Positions 35,673-41,610 of a DNA stretch of 41,610 nucleotides are shown here, one piece after another. Positions within the stretch are counted from its first letter, which is position 1; each line of letters begins with the position of its first letter. Location: assembly GCF_938017775.1 (NCBI RefSeq), contig NZ_CALIIU010000072.1, forward strand, positions 1 through 41,610. The letters run 5' to 3'. The translations under genes and the position numbers were made by a program. This DNA is from an uncultured Campylobacter sp. (GTDB taxonomy: Bacteria > Campylobacterota > Campylobacteria > Campylobacterales > Campylobacteraceae). Below the pieces are notes generated by a model. The model saw nothing but the letters and a program-made list of their open reading frames with translations, searched no databases and was not told where the DNA came from.

Positions 35673-36143
35673 GTGAAAAATTCTAAATTTAGCGAATCTT
35701 GCGAGGATGCCGAAAGTTTAAATTTAAGTGAGCAAAATTTGGGCTGCGATTTAAATTTAAGTGAGCAGAATTCTTTAAAAGAGCAAAATTCCGCCGCTTC
35801 AAATTTGAGCGATGAATGCTCCGCTGCTGCGACAAAAAATTCTAGCGGCGAGAATTCAACCTCAGCGTTAAATTTGAATGACGAAAATTCCAAAGCGACG
35901 TTAAATTTAAACGATCAAAATTTAAGCAACCAAAGCTTTGCCGCCATAGGTATCGCCTCCATGTCAAATTTAGATGGCGAGAATTCCGCCACGGGCGCTA
36001 CTGCATTAAATTTTAAAAATAAAAATTCCGCGGCGGCGGACATCATAGCGACATCAAAAACGATGGCGGGCGCCGCAAAAACAGGAAGCTACAACGAGCG
36101 TCGTAGAAGTAAAAACGACGAAAACAGCGCAAAACGATATTGA
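35673..36143 (+). CDS. Low-complexity Asn/Ser/Glu-rich ORF, possibly translated
   Basis: 156-codon frame from GTG 35673, two bases after the envC stop and behind GAGG. It is almost entirely repeats: NLSEQN, NLNDENS, NLNDQNLS, NSA and similar, ending in a basic tail (NERRRSKNDENSAKRY). In DNA these are GAGCAAAATT, AATTTAAGTGA and GAAAATTC units, the same vocabulary as the folC insertion. No signal peptide or domain. It could be a real disordered protein or a repeat tract open by its periodic nature; an uninterrupted frame of this length and the plausible start favour translation. Confidence 0.5.
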   Translation: MKNSKFSESCEDAESLNLSEQNLGCDLNLSEQNSLKEQNSAASNLSDECSAAATKNSSGENSTSALNLNDENSKATLNLNDQNLSNQSFAAIGIASMSNLDGENSATGATALNFKNKNSAAADIIATSKTMAGAAKTGSYNERRRSKNDENSAKRY

Positions 36144-36168
36144 GATTACAAGAGTAGCGGAGGAAATA

Positions 36169-36984
36169 ATGACAACAGAAATAGCGGCAGCAAAAGAAGC
36201 AGAAGCGGCGAGGCCGCAAATCCAAGAGCTCACCAATTTTCTTAGCGAATACACCGCCAAGATGCTTAGTATCGGCACTTACACCGCGCGCATCGAGCGC
36301 TGCGTGCGCAGGATAGCGGACGCTTACGACTATGAGGCTAGCCTGATGATCTTTGTGCGCCACTTCATCATCAGCGTGATGGACCCTGCGGACAACTCTA
36401 TCCGCCGCACCTACGTCAAAACAGGCGCTGCAGCGCGTATCAGCTTCGATCTGATCTCGGAGCTAAGCGCGCTTAGCTGGGAAATTTACGATGAGAAAAT
36501 CCCTCTTGCGCGCGCCAGAGCCTCATTTGCCGAAATTTTAGCCTCGCAGAAGAAAAGCTTTGCCAAAACTCTTGTTTTGCTAAGCGTCGCAAATGCCGCA
36601 TTCTGCGAGCTTTTCGGCGGCGATAGCGGCGCGATGGCGTTAGTGTTTGCGGCTACGGCTTTTGGAATTTGCGCCCGCTATCTGCTTAGTAGGCTCAAAA
36701 TCAATCTAAAAATCCAATACATCGCGGTTTCGTTCGCAGTCTCATTCATCGTCTCGCTAGGCGCTCGCTACGGGCTTAGCGCCACGCCCGACGTAGCCGT
36801 GGGATCGAGCATATTGTTTTTAATCCCCGGCGTCTGGCTGATCAACTCCGTATTTGACATCCTAAACGAAAATATGCTCGTAGGTATCAGCAGAGGGCTG
36901 AACACCGGGCTTTTGATCATCTGCATCGCGATCGGGCTCTTTCTGACACTTAGCATCTCAAATTTGGGGCTTGTAAATGTTTGA
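36169..36984 (+). CDS. yjjP: YjjP/ThrE-type exporter, large subunit (DUF1212)
   Basis: 271 residues. The soluble N-terminal part (LTNFLSEYTAKMLSIGTYTARIERCVRRIADAYDY) is the DUF1212/ThrE_1 signature; about five membrane helices follow (from residue 130 on). With the next gene it forms the split version of the ThrE exporter, which in Corynebacterium is one chain exporting threonine and serine and in E. coli (YjjP-YjjB) has been linked to succinate export. Substrate unknown here. Strong RBS GGAGG; overlaps yjjB by 8 bases. Confidence 0.85.
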   Translation: MTTEIAAAKEAEAARPQIQELTNFLSEYTAKMLSIGTYTARIERCVRRIADAYDYEASLMIFVRHFIISVMDPADNSIRRTYVKTGAAARISFDLISELSALSWEIYDEKIPLARARASFAEILASQKKSFAKTLVLLSVANAAFCELFGGDSGAMALVFAATAFGICARYLLSRLKINLKIQYIAVSFAVSFIVSLGARYGLSATPDVAVGSSILFLIPGVWLINSVFDILNENMLVGISRGLNTGLLIICIAIGLFLTLSISNLGLVNV

Positions 36985-37477
36985 TATAGCACTTTTGGTA
37001 TTTAAGGACGCTTGCTTTGCCGCTGCGGCGGGACTCGGGTTTGCGTATGCGTGCATGCCACCCAAAAAGACGCTTGCCTTCTCGGCGCTGCTTGCCGCGG
37101 TAGCGCATTCATGCAGGTTTTTGCTGATACAGAGCCAAATTTTTTCAATCGCCGCCGCGACGCTTTTTGCGTCGTTTCTGATCGGCGTTTTGGGAATGCT
37201 CTGCGCCAAGCGCCTCAAGGTGCCCGCAGAGATCATCGCCTTTCCTGCGCTGCTTCCGATGATACCTGGCATCTACGCCTACAAGGCGGTTTTGGCGCTG
37301 TTTTCTTATATCAGAGCCGTGGGCGCAGAGCATAAACTCGCCCACCTCATCTCGTTTTTCGACAACGCCCTCGCCACGATCTCGATCTCGCTGGCGCTAG
37401 GCACGGGCGTTTCAATAACGCTGCTAATTTTCTACGAGCAGTCCTTGATGATCACTCGCGGCGCAAGAGGCAAATAA
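36977..37477 (+). CDS. yjjB: YjjB/ThrE-type exporter, small subunit
   Basis: 166-residue membrane protein with about four to five helices and the ThrE_2/DUF3815 features: GFAYACMPPKKTL near the N-terminus and FPALLPMIPGIYAYKAVL in the middle. Partner of the preceding YjjP-type protein, with which it overlaps. Last gene of the plus-strand run before the toxin-antitoxin island. Confidence 0.85.
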   Translation: MFDIALLVFKDACFAAAAGLGFAYACMPPKKTLAFSALLAAVAHSCRFLLIQSQIFSIAAATLFASFLIGVLGMLCAKRLKVPAEIIAFPALLPMIPGIYAYKAVLALFSYIRAVGAEHKLAHLISFFDNALATISISLALGTGVSITLLIFYEQSLMITRGARGK

Positions 37478-37565
37478 CGCTAAGCAAGAAATTTTAAAGC
37501 AGGCGCGGCGGGTAAATTTTAATTTATGATCTTCTCTACCGAGGTAAAATTTTATAAATTTACCG

Positions 37566-37590
37566 CTCTTGCCGCGAAGGTAAAATTTAG
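37566..37590 (+). repeat. Island-flanking direct repeat, left copy (25 bp)
   Basis: Matches 39540-39564 at 22 of 25 positions; shared ends are CTCTT and GGTAAAATTTAG. A shorter related copy lies at 37534-37554. The pair brackets the A+T-rich toxin-antitoxin genes. Confidence 0.55.
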
Positions 37591-37730
37591 TTATATCCGC
37601 CATTTATCGCTCCTTATCCAATATTTGTTTTATTGTTTTCTCTTTTTCATCGTAGTAATATCCCATATAACTCAAAAGCGTATTCCTGCGGCCCAAGATA
37701 CATTTGTTGCATAATTATTAGAAAGATAAA

Positions 37731-37757
37731 TGCTATAATTAGAATGTATTAAAATAC
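37731..37757 (+). promoter_or_regulatory. Extended -10 promoter and operator-like palindrome
   Basis: TGCTATAAT at 37731-37739 is a textbook extended -10. Seven bases later GTATT-AA-AATAC (37746-37757) forms an inverted repeat at about the start site, where a toxin-antitoxin autorepressor could bind. The antitoxin ATG is at 37784. Confidence 0.6.
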
Positions 37758-37783
37758 TACAAATTTCTTAGAAAGGACTTGAA

Positions 37784-37984
37784 ATGGCTTTAACAGAAGA
37801 AGATATGAAAATGTGGCAGGGCGTGAGCGATCATTTGACGCGAATGGAAAACGACGACGAATACCGCAAGAAAATCGAAAAGCAACTTTATCGCGGTGCT
37901 CCAAAAGAGAGTATTGAAAGAATACGACAAGCAGGTATAAAAAATGGCTCAATCAAAGTTAGTAAGCGCAATAAAAAAGATTGA
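37784..37984 (+). CDS. Putative small antitoxin of zeta-like kinase
   Basis: 66 residues, highly charged and predicted helical (MALTEEDMKMWQGVSDHLTR... ending SKRNKKD). ATG follows AAAGGAC. Its 3' end overlaps the kinase gene by 41 bases, and it is the promoter-proximal gene: the usual antitoxin-first arrangement. It does not resemble epsilon (about 90 residues) or PezA (with an HTH) as I know them, so the antitoxin role is inferred from context, size and coupling only. Confidence 0.6.
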   Translation: MALTEEDMKMWQGVSDHLTRMENDDEYRKKIEKQLYRGAPKESIERIRQAGIKNGSIKVSKRNKKD

Positions 37985-38903
37985 TTTCGGCTCTAATGCC
38001 GAATTGGGAAGAATTCAAGACGAAGCGATTGCTCTTGCTGAGAATTCTCTAGAGGATTTTTTGAAAGAATATAATGAACACTCTGATACCATGGGTGGTC
38101 GTTATATTTGTTCCGATACATTCAAAGAACTTTTTCCTTGCTTTGAAGCAAAAGAAAATAGGGCTCTAGTAAATGACGCGATACATAATTCCTCCGCTGT
38201 TTTGGCGGCGACGCGGTTTGAAGAGGTTCTGAAACGCGATGAGCCTAATAAAACCAAAGCAATTTTCATCACCGGAATTCCTGGAGCCGGGAAAACAACC
38301 TCGGTTAAAAATTGTATGAACGATGATAAAATTAAACTTATTTTTGAAGGGCAGTTGGCAAACCCGGCGCCGACTATCCCAAAAATAGAGCAATGCTTGC
38401 AAAAGAGATTAGACGTTACAATTGCTGCAGTGCATATAGAGCCCGAAAAGGCTTTAGACAATACTTTTAAGCGCTTTAACGAATATGGGCGCGGCGGGAG
38501 CATTGAAGTTATGTCTAGCATCCAAGGCAACTTGCCGAGCGGTTTAAAAAAGCTAAAAGAGCATTTCGGGGATAAAATTAATATTATCGCCATTAATAGA
38601 AATAGCGATAAGAATAAAATTTTAACCGACGAAAAAGAGATCTACAAACTAATCAGTATCGGCTCAAAAGAAGAAATTTTCAAACGCTTAAAAGTCAAAT
38701 TAGACCAAGATTTTCAAAAAGGCAGAATCGACAAAGCTTGTTTTGCTCAGGCGAACGAAACGAAGCTAAATAAAATCATGTCTATCCAAATCGATAAAGC
38801 CGAAATCGCAAAATTTAAAAGCGAGCTAGAGCGAAACGCGCGCAAAGTCCTTAACTCAAGCAAAAAAGATAGAGATAAATCAGGCGGAATAACATTAAGT
38901 TAA
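37944..38903 (+). CDS. Zeta-toxin-like P-loop kinase
   Basis: 319 residues. Walker A is FITGIPGAGKTTS (about residues 108-120). Then come IFEGQLANPAPTIPKI, which resembles the EGT segment of zeta toxins, and ALDNTFKRFNEYGRGGSIEVM, resembling their arginine-rich lid, then a Lys-rich C-terminus. Zeta toxins phosphorylate UDP-sugars and block wall synthesis. The segment between P-loop and EGQ is very short, while a zeta-like acceptor motif (YICSDTFKELFP) lies about 55 residues before the P-loop, so the order differs from classical zeta. Lower G+C than neighbours suggests transfer. Toxin role is inferred; a non-toxic kinase is possible. Confidence 0.7.
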   Translation: MAQSKLVSAIKKIDFGSNAELGRIQDEAIALAENSLEDFLKEYNEHSDTMGGRYICSDTFKELFPCFEAKENRALVNDAIHNSSAVLAATRFEEVLKRDEPNKTKAIFITGIPGAGKTTSVKNCMNDDKIKLIFEGQLANPAPTIPKIEQCLQKRLDVTIAAVHIEPEKALDNTFKRFNEYGRGGSIEVMSSIQGNLPSGLKKLKEHFGDKINIIAINRNSDKNKILTDEKEIYKLISIGSKEEIFKRLKVKLDQDFQKGRIDKACFAQANETKLNKIMSIQIDKAEIAKFKSELERNARKVLNSSKKDRDKSGGITLS

Positions 38904-38924
38904 TATATTTTCTATTAACTTAAT
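38894..38924 (+). repeat. 12-bp perfect inverted repeat at 3' end of kinase gene
   Basis: ATTAAGTTAATA (38894-38905) and TATTAACTTAAT (38913-38924) pair perfectly around a 7-base loop and include the kinase stop codon. It could be an A+T-rich terminator hairpin or an operator for the second antitoxin gene, which starts 42 bases later. Confidence 0.6.
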
Positions 38925-38966
38925 ACGATATATAAGATACCTTGAATAGCACGAAAGGATTAAAAA

Positions 38967-39242
38967 ATGAAAAATATTGACACTATCCAATGGGATTACG
39001 CAATGAGTGGAGATGAGCTAGAGGCAGTTGTAGCTGAAGCTAAAAGTGCAGCCTCCAATTCATTTGCAAAATTAGCAAAAATAGGTGTAGATGGCTGGAG
39101 TGAAAACTTATGGATAGAATTGAGTAAAATTAAAGAAAGAATTTTTGATGAAAAAGATAAAACAGAAGAATACTGGGATAATAAAATCACGGAACTTATG
39201 GATGCTTTGGAAAATAAATACGGAAAGGATTTGTATAAATGA
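38967..39242 (+). CDS. Putative antitoxin of decayed second zeta module
   Basis: 91 residues, acidic, helical, no cysteine (ELEAVVAEAKSAASNSFAKL, then KIKERIFDEKDKTEEYW). ATG follows AAAGGAT. Its TGA overlaps, as ATGA, a broken frame carrying a zeta P-loop, so it sits where an epsilon-type antitoxin is expected, and its size (about 90) also fits epsilon. Homology to epsilon is not visible by eye. Markedly A+T-rich. Confidence 0.55.
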   Translation: MKNIDTIQWDYAMSGDELEAVVAEAKSAASNSFAKLAKIGVDGWSENLWIELSKIKERIFDEKDKTEEYWDNKITELMDALENKYGKDLYK

Positions 39243-39456
39243 CAGACCTTGAAAAATTATCAAAATTTAGCCAAGAAGATGTAAAGCGTGTTTCTGAACA
39301 AGATATTGTCATCATCAAACTTCCACGCCAAAACTTTATCTTATTGGTGGTCAACCTGGCGCTGGGAAAAGCACCACAATAAATGATTGTATTGCGATAA
39401 ATCTTGATGATTGCTGCTCCACGCCATCGAGCATACAAAATTTTTCTAATCGTTAA
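39239..39456 (+). pseudogene. Truncated, frameshifted zeta toxin remnant
   Basis: From ATG 39239 the frame gives MTDLEKLSKFSQEDVKRV... and ends early. One frame over, in phase with a single-base deletion near 39315-39325, the sequence continues TPKLYLIGGQPGAGKSTTIN, an unmistakable zeta-type Walker A. After about 20 more residues it ends at TAA 39454-39456 with unrelated sequence (SIQNFSNR), so the remaining kinase is missing. Expected zeta length is 250-300 residues. The antitoxin in front is intact, a pattern seen when the toxin has been inactivated. Confidence 0.8.
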
Positions 39457-39539
39457 ATCAGGGCTTTTCTTGATCCGCTTCGGCAAATTTCATCTCAATG
39501 ATTCGTAGATATTCGGCTCTCTTGCGCCGCTCGTCGCAC

Positions 39540-39564
39540 CTCTTACCGAGAGGGTAAAATTTAG
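39540..39564 (+). repeat. Island-flanking direct repeat, right copy (25 bp)
   Basis: Partner of 37566-37590 (22 of 25 identical, same orientation). It touches the stop codon of the PepSY gene. On the minus strand both copies read KFY(L/P)(R/L)GK in the same phase. Confidence 0.55.
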
Positions 39565-40721
39565 CCGGGCTTTTCTGACTTAAACGCCCTTTTTGCCGTC
39601 ATATAAAAGCCGCTAAAGATAAAAAGCGCCATACAAAGCGAAACGAGCGACCATAAAATTTTACCCGCTAGCCCGAAAAAATAGCCCGTGTGAAGCTGAT
39701 AGTTCGCATCTTTAAACTCGCCCACGGTGATACCCTCCGTCTGCTTCTGCTCCGCGACCTTGCCCTCCTTTAGCTTCACGCTCGCGCCTTTTGGACGGGC
39801 GGTAGCGGGCGCATCGGGCTCATAATACCTGACGCCGATCTTATCTCCGGCTGCGAGCATTAGGGTAAATTCTTTATACTCTATGCCACTTGATCTGAAT
39901 ATCTCATAAGCCCTCTGCGCGTCGCTAAATTTATACGTAGCGGGCTTTTTGCTCTCCTCTTTAGCAGGTGCGGCGGCGTGATCTTTAGAAGCAGCGGCTT
40001 TAGGCGCGCTAGCTTGCGGTAAATTTTGCGAACTTACGAAAAGCTTCATCACAGCATCGTTATACCAGCTATACGACCAATTAAGCCCGGTTAGGCAGAT
40101 AAGTAGGTAAATCACTACACTCAGCGAGCCTAGACTCGTGTGCAGATTGTAAAAAAGAGCGTATTTTTTGAGTTTAAAATTTGGTCTTATAGCTTCGATA
40201 AATTTGCGCCTAAGCCTTGGGAAATGCAGCCATACGCCGCTTATTACGAGCAGTATCATCGCCACGACGCTCGCACCCACGATCTGTTTGCCGACCTCGG
40301 CTGCGGTTTTATTGCCACTTAGCGCTAGACCCAAATTTCGATGCAACGCCATCACCGTTAGCACAAAGCTCGTGCCGCGATCCTTGCCAATGATCTGCGC
40401 AGTGTATGGATCGACCAGATACGCATCATTTCTGTTTGCGTAAATGACGAAGGCTTCGTCATCACTTTTGGGCACGACGAGCCTTACGGGCTGCTTAGCG
40501 CCTGTTTGCTCGCTAAAGCTTTGCAGGATTTTCTCCACGCTTTGCATTTCGCCCGTTTTTTCGACCTTTTTAGAGCCCGCGTTTATTAGCGCCTCAAGCT
40601 CGTGCTGATACGACAAAATCGCGCCTGTAATGCCTATAATAAGCAGCGGGATAGAAAAAACGATCGACAAAATCAGATGGATGTTAAACAAAATTTTGTT
40701 TTGCCTCAAAAGCGAGCTCAT
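39561..40721 (-). CDS. PepSY-associated inner-membrane protein, probably iron-linked
   Basis: 386 residues with the PepSY_TM layout: an N-terminal helix (about 13-36) ending TGAILSYQHELEALI, a periplasmic PepSY-like domain (about 55-120), two helices in the middle (about 145-166 and 190-215), an Ala/Lys-rich loop, a second PepSY-like region (about 265-350) and a last helix (about 352-375). Conserved histidines (ALHRNLGL, NLHTSLG, LHTGYFFG) resemble those of family members proposed to handle heme or reduce siderophore iron. A Fur-box-like site over the promoter supports iron regulation. RBS AAGGA before ATG. No transport partner is visible in the window. Confidence 0.82.
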   Translation of the reverse strand: MSSLLRQNKILFNIHLILSIVFSIPLLIIGITGAILSYQHELEALINAGSKKVEKTGEMQSVEKILQSFSEQTGAKQPVRLVVPKSDDEAFVIYANRNDAYLVDPYTAQIIGKDRGTSFVLTVMALHRNLGLALSGNKTAAEVGKQIVGASVVAMILLVISGVWLHFPRLRRKFIEAIRPNFKLKKYALFYNLHTSLGSLSVVIYLLICLTGLNWSYSWYNDAVMKLFVSSQNLPQASAPKAAASKDHAAAPAKEESKKPATYKFSDAQRAYEIFRSSGIEYKEFTLMLAAGDKIGVRYYEPDAPATARPKGASVKLKEGKVAEQKQTEGITVGEFKDANYQLHTGYFFGLAGKILWSLVSLCMALFIFSGFYMTAKRAFKSEKPG

Positions 40722-40770
40722 TGTAGATCCTTGCGAGATAAATTTAATCTTTATTTGATTGAGGTTCGCA

Positions 40771-40813
40771 ATTATATTGTGCGATTTTAAATATTTAGAT
40801 AATTATCATTAAG
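40771..40813 (-). promoter_or_regulatory. Promoter with Fur-box-like operator
   Basis: Minus strand: TAATGATAATTATC within 40795-40813 matches the 19-bp Fur consensus at about 12 positions, including ten in a row. TATAAT at 40776-40771 is the -10, placing the Fur-like site over the -35 region, as expected for iron repression of the PepSY gene. Confidence 0.65.
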
Positions 40814-40842
40814 ATTTAGGCTGCGAAATTTTAAGGCGTGTT

Positions 40843-40959
40843 ATGATATCACAAGAGCGCTTAGGCACTTCGCGTAATGTCATAAACCGCGTACTTCAAG
40901 ATCTCAAAGCTAAAAATTTAATCCGCCTTTCGCGCGGCAAAATCACGCTAGCGAGATAA
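40843..40959 (+). pseudogene. Remnant of Crp/Fnr-family regulator (HTH end only)
   Basis: Only 38 codons: MISQERLGTSRNVINRVLQD followed by LKAKNLIRLSRGKITLAR. This is the recognition-helix and wing part of a Crp/Fnr HTH domain. The frame upstream closes within ten codons and no cyclic-nucleotide-type domain is present, where a full regulator would need about 200 residues. Probably a decayed gene; a tiny DNA-binding protein is unlikely but not excluded. Confidence 0.7.
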
Positions 40960-41073
40960 AATTCTAATCTCAAATTTATAAAAAGCGCACTTAGAATCTC
41001 GTAAATTTAGAAATTTTGCGCTAAAATTACCAAAGACGCGAGCTTGCGTAATCCAAAAAACAAGGTCATTATT

Positions 41074-41610
41074 ATGTCGCAAAGTATAACCGAGTTTGCT
41101 TCGATAATCCTTTATGTTACGATAGGCTTTTGCCTTCTTGTTTCATTGCTTGATAAAAACAGATCATTCAAAACCGTAGATCACGGAACTCTGTTTATCT
41201 CCACCGATCCGCTTTTAAAAATGCAGATGTTTATAATATTCCTAAGCTTCGGCGTAGTCACTCTATCCAGCTCGCACGTAGCAAAACATAACGGCGAGCC
41301 GATACCCTGCTTTTACACCCACGATAAAATTTGTTCGCAGGAATACAAAGCGGCAGGCATAAATTTAAGATGCTTCGAAGAAGGCGATCCCAGATGTGTG
41401 GATGGATATCTGCAAATAAGCGAGCCTAGACTAATACTCGGCAAAATCATATCTGTCTGCGCCATAATTTTTTCATTTATCGTGCTAATTCAAAAAGGAA
41501 TCAGAATAGATAAAAGCGGCATCTGCAAAGAATGGGAGGTTCTGCCGTTTAGGCATACGGAAAAGATATACTTTGATGAGATGAACTACGCCACATGGTT
41601 TATAAGAGGC
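41074..41610 (+). CDS. Unknown membrane protein, C-terminus beyond window
   Basis: 179 codons open to the window end from ATG 41074, behind CAAGG. Predicted helix at about 8-25, another near 49-65, a cysteine-containing extracytoplasmic segment (CFYTHDKIC, LRCFEEGDPRC), and a third helix near 129-148 followed by a cytoplasmic part. The four cysteines between helices could form disulfides. No family is recognised. Confidence 0.65.
   Translation, partial: MSQSITEFASIILYVTIGFCLLVSLLDKNRSFKTVDHGTLFISTDPLLKMQMFIIFLSFGVVTLSSSHVAKHNGEPIPCFYTHDKICSQEYKAAGINLRCFEEGDPRCVDGYLQISEPRLILGKIISVCAIIFSFIVLIQKGIRIDKSGICKEWEVLPFRHTEKIYFDEMNYATWFIRG

Larger units (their letters stand above)
37478..37783. other. 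Intergenic region at left edge of toxin-antitoxin island
   Basis: 306 bases. It contains GGTAAATTTT/AAATTTACC inverted words, the left copy of a 25-bp direct repeat, a promoter for the antitoxin gene, and on the minus strand two short frames: one ending YDEKEKTIKQILDKER (stop at 37608-37610) and one starting at ATG 37607 behind AAGGAG (MADITKFYLRGKSGKF...). The base composition falls from near half G+C to A+T-rich across it. Confidence 0.6.

Noticed and set aside
37784..39242. Prophage or plasmid fragment
   Set aside because: No integrase, replication, mobilisation or phage structural gene is present; only toxin-antitoxin genes support a mobile origin.
1..41610. tRNA, rRNA or insertion sequence genes
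   Set aside because: I looked through the intergenic regions and saw no cloverleaf-like or rRNA sequence and no transposase frame.

Overview
The window reads as a chromosomal segment of a Campylobacter-type epsilonproteobacterium (Campylobacterota). The gene content and order match what I recall from Campylobacter jejuni: yajC-secD-secF-leuS-lptE-folC-M23 peptidase-mfd, pyrH-rpoZ-spoT-tyrS-nitronate monooxygenase family-amiA, and rluD-type synthase-flpA-trmB-ftsE-ftsX-envC. Bases are much closer to half G+C than in C. jejuni, and A/T is concentrated in AAATTT words. This suggests an oral species such as C. gracilis. The species call is inference; no rRNA or tRNA gene is visible.

Layout. 1-3304 (minus): surface-polysaccharide genes wecB, wecC and an acyltransferase cut by the window edge, which carries a G8 tract typical of phase variation. 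3454-16808 (minus): one compact run of twelve genes, mostly overlapping or nearly so (yajC, secD, secF, DUF6394, leuS, lptE, folC, M23 peptidase, mfd, a DUF815 ATPase, a 41-residue ORF, magIII), covering protein export, envelope building, translation and DNA repair. 16784-25456 (plus): lnt, then pyrH, rpoZ, spoT, tyrS, a nitronate monooxygenase-family gene and amiA. 25457-26125 has no gene but contains inverted repeats that could fold as a branched RNA. 26126-27141: two coupled small membrane proteins of unknown role. 27245-28351 (minus): rodA. 28405-37477 (plus): pseudouridine synthase, FlpA-like lipoprotein, trmB, ftsE, ftsX, an EnvC-like activator, a low-complexity ORF and a two-part YjjP/YjjB exporter. 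37490-39564: an A+T-rich toxin-antitoxin island with one intact zeta-like kinase pair and one decayed pair, bounded by imperfect 25-bp direct repeats. 39561-40721 (minus): a PepSY membrane protein behind a Fur-box-like site. 40843-41610 (plus): a Crp-family HTH remnant and an unknown membrane protein that runs off the end.

How the genes work together. Several genes build and cut the cell wall: RodA, AmiA, the M23 peptidase and FtsEX with a catalytically degenerate EnvC-like activator, which in other bacteria switches on amidases such as AmiA. SecDF-YajC, LptE and Lnt serve protein export, LPS transport and lipoprotein maturation. RpoZ and SpoT link transcription with the stringent response.

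Most unusual points. (1) Housekeeping enzymes (FolC, the RluD-type synthase, TrmB) carry in-frame low-complexity insertions of about 125, 210 and 340 residues, largely built from AAATTT-centred DNA units; related runs form an entire ORF and protein tails nearby. (2) The toxin-antitoxin island has flanking repeats whose joining would fuse two minus-strand half-ORFs, and its kinase appears to carry a zeta-like acceptor motif upstream, not downstream, of the P-loop. (3) The acyltransferase may be phase variable. (4) The FlpA-like protein is about half the expected length but keeps the fibronectin-binding motif.
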